Assembly: GCF_963676735.1 (NCBI RefSeq)
Contig: NZ_OY781464.1
Location: forward strand, 4,435,001 to 4,499,000
Source of the DNA: an uncultured Draconibacterium sp.
Lineage (GTDB): Bacteria > Bacteroidota > Bacteroidia > Bacteroidales > Prolixibacteraceae
Length of the DNA stretch: 64,000 nucleotides
Reading direction: 5' to 3'
Below the pieces are notes generated by a model, which was given only the letters and a program-made list of their open reading frames with translations, did not search any database and was not told where the DNA came from. Made by a program: the position numbers and the translations under genes. Positions 59,713-64,000 of the stretch are shown piece after piece (within the stretch, counting starts at the first letter, position 1; every line of letters begins with the position of its first letter).

Positions 59713-60150
59713 TTAATGTTTTCCGGTGTGGCCAAAGCCACCTGCTCCTCTTTCTGTTTCTTCCAACACCTCTACCAAATCCCATTCCACAGTTTCGTGG
59801 GCAGCTATTACCATTTGGCAAATACGTTCTCCGTTTTCAATAACAAAATCTTCTTGCGACAGGTTGATGAGAATTACCCCAATTTCGCCCCTGTAATCGG
59901 CATCAATGGTTCCGGGTGTATTTAATACGGTTATTCCCTTTTTTAAAGCCAGTCCGCTACGTGGTCGCACCTGGGCTTCGTAGCCCTGCGGCAGTTCAAT
60001 AAACAAACCGGTGGGTATTAACTTTCGTTCAAGTGGTTTTAAAATTACGGGAGTATCAAGATTTGCACGTAAATCCATTCCGGCTGAAAATAGGGTGCTG
60101 TAAGCCGGTAATTCGTTCTTTGATTTATTTACAATTTTAACCTGCATCAA
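59713..60150 (-). CDS. dut: dUTP diphosphatase
   Basis: This 145-residue trimeric dUTPase has all motifs: 'AGMDLRANLD' (near 24), 'RPRSGLALKKG' (about 62-72), 'GTIDADYRGEIGVIL' with catalytic Asp near 83, 'GERICQMV' and the C-terminal 'ERGAGGFGHTGKH' P-loop-like arm. It converts dUTP to dUMP and keeps uracil out of DNA. First gene of its cluster. Confidence 0.96.
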   Translation of the reverse strand: MMQVKIVNKSKNELPAYSTLFSAGMDLRANLDTPVILKPLERKLIPTGLFIELPQGYEAQVRPRSGLALKKGITVLNTPGTIDADYRGEIGVILINLSQEDFVIENGERICQMVIAAHETVEWDLVEVLEETERGAGGFGHTGKH

Positions 60151-60255
60151 TCTGTTTTTTTAAAAGAACCGCTAAGATAGACAAATAATGCATCTGTCGC
60201 GTAGGTTTAACAATATTTATAGCTGATTTGAAGAATTCAACTAATTGTATAACAA

Positions 60256-61383
60256 TTAAATAATTATCAAGTCTGCCATTATTTCATCCGAGATAAAAAG
60301 CCCCTTTCGGGTAAGGGTAATTTTTTGCCTGTTTGCCTTAAAAACTTGGGCATGTTTATACTTTGCTATTTGTTGAGCAAAGTGCTGTGCTTTTTCAGCG
60401 CCAAATAATTGTTGAATTTCGGTTTGACTTATTCCCCATTTGGTGCGGATTCGTGTTAAAATATACTCGTTGTACTTATCGTTCTCGCTAAGTTTTTCTT
60501 CCTCAAAATAGCTTTCGTTATTTTTTAATGCCTTTATGTAGGTTTCAACATGCGAAACATTCCAGCGTCTCGAGGCGCCATTAAACGAATGGGCGGATGG
60601 CCCCAGCCCAAGATAACTGGTTCCCATCCAATAAGCTGTATTGTGCCTGGAGTATAATTTATCTTTTGCCAGGTTTGAAATTTCATAATGCTCGAAATTG
60701 TTGGCTATAGCCATGTTAAGCAGCAAATTAAACTGGGCCACACTATCGTTTTCCTTTAATTCTTTTAGGGTACCTTTTTTTAACCAGGTGTAAAAAGCAG
60801 TTCCTTCGTGATAGGTTAAATGATAAGCCGAAAGGTGTTTTACGGGCAGTTGAAAAACCTGTTTAAGGCTTTCTTTCCATTCTGTTTCCGATAAAGCGGG
60901 TAAACCATAAATTAAATCAGCACTCAGGTTACTTATTCCGGCCTTAAAAGCATTTATTATGGCGTCAACCGCCTGTTCGGCCGAATGGCGGCGATTCATT
61001 TGTTGAAGATGCCTGTTTTGAAAGGCCTGAATTCCAATGCTTAATCGATTAATACCAACTGATTTAAGGGCTGCAAGGTATGCCGGAGTAAGGTCATCAG
61101 GATTGGCTTCAAATGTAATTTCGGCTCCGGAGCTAACTTTAAATTCATGGTTTATTACCTGCAATATATCCGCCAGTTCAGCGGCTGTAAGCACCGATGG
61201 CGTGCCACCTCCAAAATATATTGTTTCAACAGTTTCATTGTTCAGGTAGTTTTTGCGTATTTTAGCCTCGTTTTTTAAGGCTTCAATAAAATTTTGTTGC
61301 AGCGAAATATTTACCGTTTTATAAAAATCACAGTAGTAACATTTCTGGCGACAAAATGGAATATGAATGTAAATACCTGCCAT
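60256..61383 (-). CDS. hemW: Radical SAM heme chaperone HemW
   Basis: This 375-residue protein starts at ATG 61383; a start 18 bases upstream adds six unlikely residues. It carries 'IPFCRQKCYYC' (Cys11, 15, 18), lacking the fourth cysteine of HemN, and 'YFGGGTPSVL'. HemW binds heme and delivers it to respiratory enzymes. Length is normal. It is divergent from the VanZ-like gene. Confidence 0.9.
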   Translation of the reverse strand: MAGIYIHIPFCRQKCYYCDFYKTVNISLQQNFIEALKNEAKIRKNYLNNETVETIYFGGGTPSVLTAAELADILQVINHEFKVSSGAEITFEANPDDLTPAYLAALKSVGINRLSIGIQAFQNRHLQQMNRRHSAEQAVDAIINAFKAGISNLSADLIYGLPALSETEWKESLKQVFQLPVKHLSAYHLTYHEGTAFYTWLKKGTLKELKENDSVAQFNLLLNMAIANNFEHYEISNLAKDKLYSRHNTAYWMGTSYLGLGPSAHSFNGASRRWNVSHVETYIKALKNNESYFEEEKLSENDKYNEYILTRIRTKWGISQTEIQQLFGAEKAQHFAQQIAKYKHAQVFKANRQKITLTRKGLFISDEIMADLIII

Positions 61384-61424
61384 AACAGAAGCCGAAAACA
61401 CAGTTCGTATTTAAAATTTATTTT

Positions 61425-61802
61425 ATGAAAATAGCACCTTATTGGAGACTTGCAATTTGGTTAATTATAATGAGTTACCTGCTTTTTTTACCCGCCGGTC
61501 AACTGCCTTCAAAACCATTTATCCAGATTCCTCATTTTGATAAACTGGCACATTTTGGCATGTTCTTTATTTTATGCCTGCTGACTTTTAGGCCGGTAAA
61601 AGTTTTTACCCCAAATTATTATTTCTGGACTCCCTTGCTTACGCTTGTAGCAGCTGTTTTTCTCGAATATATCCAACATAAAATTTCGCCCAGCCGCCAT
61701 AGCGATATCTACGATTTATGGGCCAATGCCGCGGGATTATCAGCCGCTACAATGTTTTATGCCCTGTTTGTAAATAAAAAATGGCTTGAGAAAGTTTTTT
61801 AA
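61425..61802 (+). CDS. VanZ family membrane protein
   Basis: This 125-residue protein has four transmembrane segments and the family stretch 'PHFDKLAHFGMFFILCLLTF' (about 38-57) and 'SRHSDIYDLWANAAG' (about 89-103). VanZ-like proteins are poorly understood; the first one raised teicoplanin resistance. Single gene, convergent to an Rrf2 regulator. Confidence 0.85.
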   Translation: MKIAPYWRLAIWLIIMSYLLFLPAGQLPSKPFIQIPHFDKLAHFGMFFILCLLTFRPVKVFTPNYYFWTPLLTLVAAVFLEYIQHKISPSRHSDIYDLWANAAGLSAATMFYALFVNKKWLEKVF

Positions 61803-61822
61803 ATCCAAGGTATTTCAGGTCA

Positions 61823-62266
61823 TCAGAGTTTTACCAAATCTTCGTATTTTTCAATGTCTTTCCCAACCGTTTCAAGCGAAGTTTGTTTGTAAAATGCACA
61901 AATATCCTGACGTAATTTTTCGTACTGTGCATGTACCGGACAAAGCGGTTTTGACGGATCGTGTGTTTTGCAAGGTTCCAAACTAATTAAACAATTGGTG
62001 AAAAATTCTTCGCCATCAACTTTTGTTACAATATCCCACAGCGAAATTTCGGCGGCATCGCGCGAAAGTGAAAAACCACCGTTAGGTCCTTTGGTTGATA
62101 CCAACAACTTTTGCTTTACCAGATTTTGTAAAATCTTTCCTAAAAATGGCGATGATAATTTCAAATCTTCAGAGATTTGTTTTATACCTATTCGCTTGTC
62201 TTCTTTCGAGAATTTTCCGAGATAGATAAGAGCCCTAAGTGCGTATTTACAAGTATTTGATAACAT
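61823..62266 (-). CDS. Rrf2 family iron-sulfur transcription regulator
   Basis: This 147-residue regulator has a winged helix ('IGIKQISEDLKLSSPFLGKI' near 26-45, 'GPNGGFSLSRDAAEISL' wing) and three cysteines Cys92, Cys99 and Cys109 with the spacing of Rrf2 [2Fe-2S] sites. It probably senses iron, redox state or nitric oxide. It lies five bases after the lutB stop, so it is cotranscribed downstream of it and may act elsewhere. Confidence 0.85.
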   Translation of the reverse strand: MLSNTCKYALRALIYLGKFSKEDKRIGIKQISEDLKLSSPFLGKILQNLVKQKLLVSTKGPNGGFSLSRDAAEISLWDIVTKVDGEEFFTNCLISLEPCKTHDPSKPLCPVHAQYEKLRQDICAFYKQTSLETVGKDIEKYEDLVKL

Positions 62267-62271
62267 GATAA

Positions 62272-63639
62272 CTATTTTAAATTTAAAACTGTTTTACTGT
62301 ATGATTGTTCTGCAAATGCAGGAAATTTCTTCTGTTTTCCCAAAACGCTTTTATTGCTTTTCACCAATCTGTTTTTGTTTTTTCCTTTAAGCAAATCAAG
62401 GTTTTTACGCTTTTTAAAAGCCCATTCATAAGCTTTCATTCCCATATTCCAGGTAAATCCGCCCAGGTTTTCGTCAATGGCAATTTTTCGGTTAAGCAAC
62501 AACAAATCGTGTAAAGGAATTTTTACCGGACAAACATTGGTACAGGCCCCACAAACTGTGCAGGCGAAACTCAGGTGATTGTATTTATCAAAACCTCTCA
62601 TAAAAGGGGTTATAACTGAGCCGATGGGGCCGCTGTAGGTAGTATTGTAAGTGTAACCACCCACATTTTTATAAATAGGGCAGGTGTTTAAACAAGCTCC
62701 GCAACGTATACATTTTAAGGCATCGTTATGCTTTGGCTGGCTGGCTATTTTGCTTCGTTCGTTATCCAATAAAACCACCACCATTTTTTCGGGTCCGTTG
62801 GTTTCATTTTTACGTTTCGGACCGCTTAGCAAGGAATTATAAACCGTAAGCTGCTGACCGGTTCCTAAGGCTGCAAGCAACGGAAACATCAGCGATAAAT
62901 CGTTTACGGATGGTATAATTTTCTCAATTCCTGAAATAACAATATGAACTTTGGGAAAAGCCACCGACATAAAACCGTTTCCTTCGTTTTCGGTAAGCGC
63001 AACACCTCCAACATCGGCTACTAAAAAATTAGCTCCTGTTACACCTATTTCGGCACTGGTAAATTTTTTTCGCAAAACCTTTCTAACAAATTGGGTTAAT
63101 TCGGTAGGTGAGGCATTTTCGGGTGTTTTAAATTTTTGGTGAAACAGCTCGGCAACATCTTCTTTTGATTTATGCATTGCCGGTGTTAAAATATGATAAG
63201 GTTTTTCGCCTGCTACCTGTACAATAAATTCTCCCAAATCGGTTTCAACAGGTTCAAATCCAGCTTTTTCAAGGTTTTCATTCAATTCTATTTCTTCCGA
63301 AATCATCGACTTGCTTTTAACCAACAGCCGGGTTTCATTTTCTTTTAAAATCCGAATGATTTCATCAACAGCTTCTTTACCATTTCTGGCCCAAAGCACA
63401 TCAATACCATTTTGCCGGGCATTCTGTTCAAAAGTTTCGAGATAAAAAGGAAGGTTGGCCACCACCTTTTTTTTCAGATAGGAAGCACGATGCTTGGCTA
63501 AATCCATATTTCGGTAACGAAATTTACCTTTTTTTACGGCTTCATCGTATTTTGAAATATTAAAATTCAGCGTTTTTCGATGTTCTTTATCAAACGCAAT
63601 TTTAGAATCGTTCAGAAATATTTTTTTTGTATCCGTCAT
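62272..63639 (-). CDS. lutB: L-lactate utilization protein LutB
   Basis: This 455-residue protein has an N-terminal LUD domain (about 60-250) and two [4Fe-4S] ferredoxin motifs, 'CIRCGACLNTCP' near 305 and 'CTVCGACTNVCP' near 352. LutB is the iron-sulfur subunit of the LutABC lactate dehydrogenase that links L-lactate to the quinone pool. LutA and LutC are not in the window, so they would be elsewhere. The ATG follows the rpiB stop directly. Confidence 0.9.
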   Translation of the reverse strand: MTDTKKIFLNDSKIAFDKEHRKTLNFNISKYDEAVKKGKFRYRNMDLAKHRASYLKKKVVANLPFYLETFEQNARQNGIDVLWARNGKEAVDEIIRILKENETRLLVKSKSMISEEIELNENLEKAGFEPVETDLGEFIVQVAGEKPYHILTPAMHKSKEDVAELFHQKFKTPENASPTELTQFVRKVLRKKFTSAEIGVTGANFLVADVGGVALTENEGNGFMSVAFPKVHIVISGIEKIIPSVNDLSLMFPLLAALGTGQQLTVYNSLLSGPKRKNETNGPEKMVVVLLDNERSKIASQPKHNDALKCIRCGACLNTCPIYKNVGGYTYNTTYSGPIGSVITPFMRGFDKYNHLSFACTVCGACTNVCPVKIPLHDLLLLNRKIAIDENLGGFTWNMGMKAYEWAFKKRKNLDLLKGKNKNRLVKSNKSVLGKQKKFPAFAEQSYSKTVLNLK

Positions 63640-64000
63640 TTACTTCTCCACTGGTATCAGGTCTACCCGGCGAGCATGTCTTCCGCCTTCAAAATCGGCA
63701 CTCAGAAATGTTTTTACAATAGCAACAGCTTCTTCATCCGAAACAAACCTACCAGGTACCGCACAAACATTGGCATTATTGTGCTGACGAGCCAATGCTG
63801 CAATTTCAGTATTCCAACAAACACCTGAACGAACTCCCTGGTGCTTATTTGCGGCAATACTAATTCCTTGTCCGCTACCGCAAAAGGTAATGCCTATTTC
63901 ATATTTTCCACTTTCAATGGCATCACCCATTTTATGCGCATAAACCGGATAATCAACACTTTCATCGGTATAACATCCTAAATCCTCGAAAGCAATGCCA
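63640..64000 (-). CDS. rpiB: Ribose 5-phosphate isomerase B (5' end beyond window)
   Basis: This partial frame runs from its stop at 63640 to the window end without a stop; about 119 residues are seen. 'EDLGCYTDESVDYPVYAHKM' and 'ITFCGSGQGISIAANKHQGV' are the RpiB/LacAB core, the latter including the catalytic cysteine, and 'NVCAVPGRFV' follows. It interconverts ribose and ribulose 5-phosphate. The N terminus lies outside the window. Confidence 0.9.
   Translation of the reverse strand, partial: GIAFEDLGCYTDESVDYPVYAHKMGDAIESGKYEIGITFCGSGQGISIAANKHQGVRSGVCWNTEIAALARQHNNANVCAVPGRFVSDEEAVAIVKTFLSADFEGGRHARRVDLIPVEK

Overview
The window reads as a piece of a Bacteroidetes chromosome, probably of the Marinilabiliales/Prolixibacteraceae type (taxonomy is inference). 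Reasons: two TonB-dependent receptors, a DUF4292 lipoprotein next to EnvC and a TPR lipoprotein, a C-terminal-RPPP mini-protein, promoters of the TTG-N19..21-TAnnTTTG type, and mostly weak Shine-Dalgarno sequences. It has two parts: the right three quarters of a prophage (1 to about 24,066) and ordinary host chromosome (about 24,067 to 64,000).

Prophage. The left end, with any transposase and repressor genes, lies outside the window. From left to right there are: small early genes on + (26-2184), including one with a winged-helix-like domain and one with a DnaA domain IV but no ATPase; a membrane-anchored protein; a structured leader RNA in front of an AntA-type antirepressor (2765-3613); two tiny genes; a terminator; then a Mu-type head module on the minus strand (4187-10114: tail-terminator-like protein, gpG-like, gpF-like, DUF935 portal, gp36-like, large terminase, HTH small terminase). 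A divergent control region (10115-10223) separates this from the + strand capsid and tail module: ClpP-like protease/scaffold, decoration-like protein, major capsid, tail tube, tail chaperones with a lambda-type GGGAAAG frameshift, tape measure, a collagen-bearing tail protein and a leucine-rich tail protein. A densely overlapping lysis cassette follows (20964-23018), then a second structured RNA (23020-23133) and a Dam-type methylase. The head is Mu-like, but no tail sheath or Mu baseplate gene is seen and the tail genes look siphovirus-like, as in Hankyphage-type transposable phages of Bacteroides (comparison from memory, not tested).

Host part. A minus-strand envelope/lipid cluster (CIA30, SRPBCC, DUF1295, DUF2177, lipocalin) is followed by adenine deaminase, a Tat-exported oxidoreductase, a thioesterase, a sugar epimerase plus oxidoreductase pair, and a TonB receptor. 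On + come dtd, a MazG-like pyrophosphohydrolase, a branched-chain aminotransferase, and an ECF sigma factor/anti-sigma/outer-membrane protein trio with two matching ECF-type promoters. Then follow a methyltransferase, a DUF4143 ATPase, an amidohydrolase, and a heme block (TonB receptor, MFS transporter, hemN, protoporphyrinogen oxidase, ferrochelatase). The rest is an aldehyde dehydrogenase, OsmC, a Crp/Fnr regulator, an acetyltransferase, the dut-TPR-DUF4292-envC cluster, hemW, VanZ, an Rrf2 regulator, lutB and the end of rpiB.

The signals most worth following are the antirepressor leader RNA, in which the RNA 5' arm copies the antirepressor start site and a crossing terminator-like stem lies upstream; the second multi-state RNA before dam; the tail frameshift; the micro-gene lysis cassette; and the duplicated ECF promoter.
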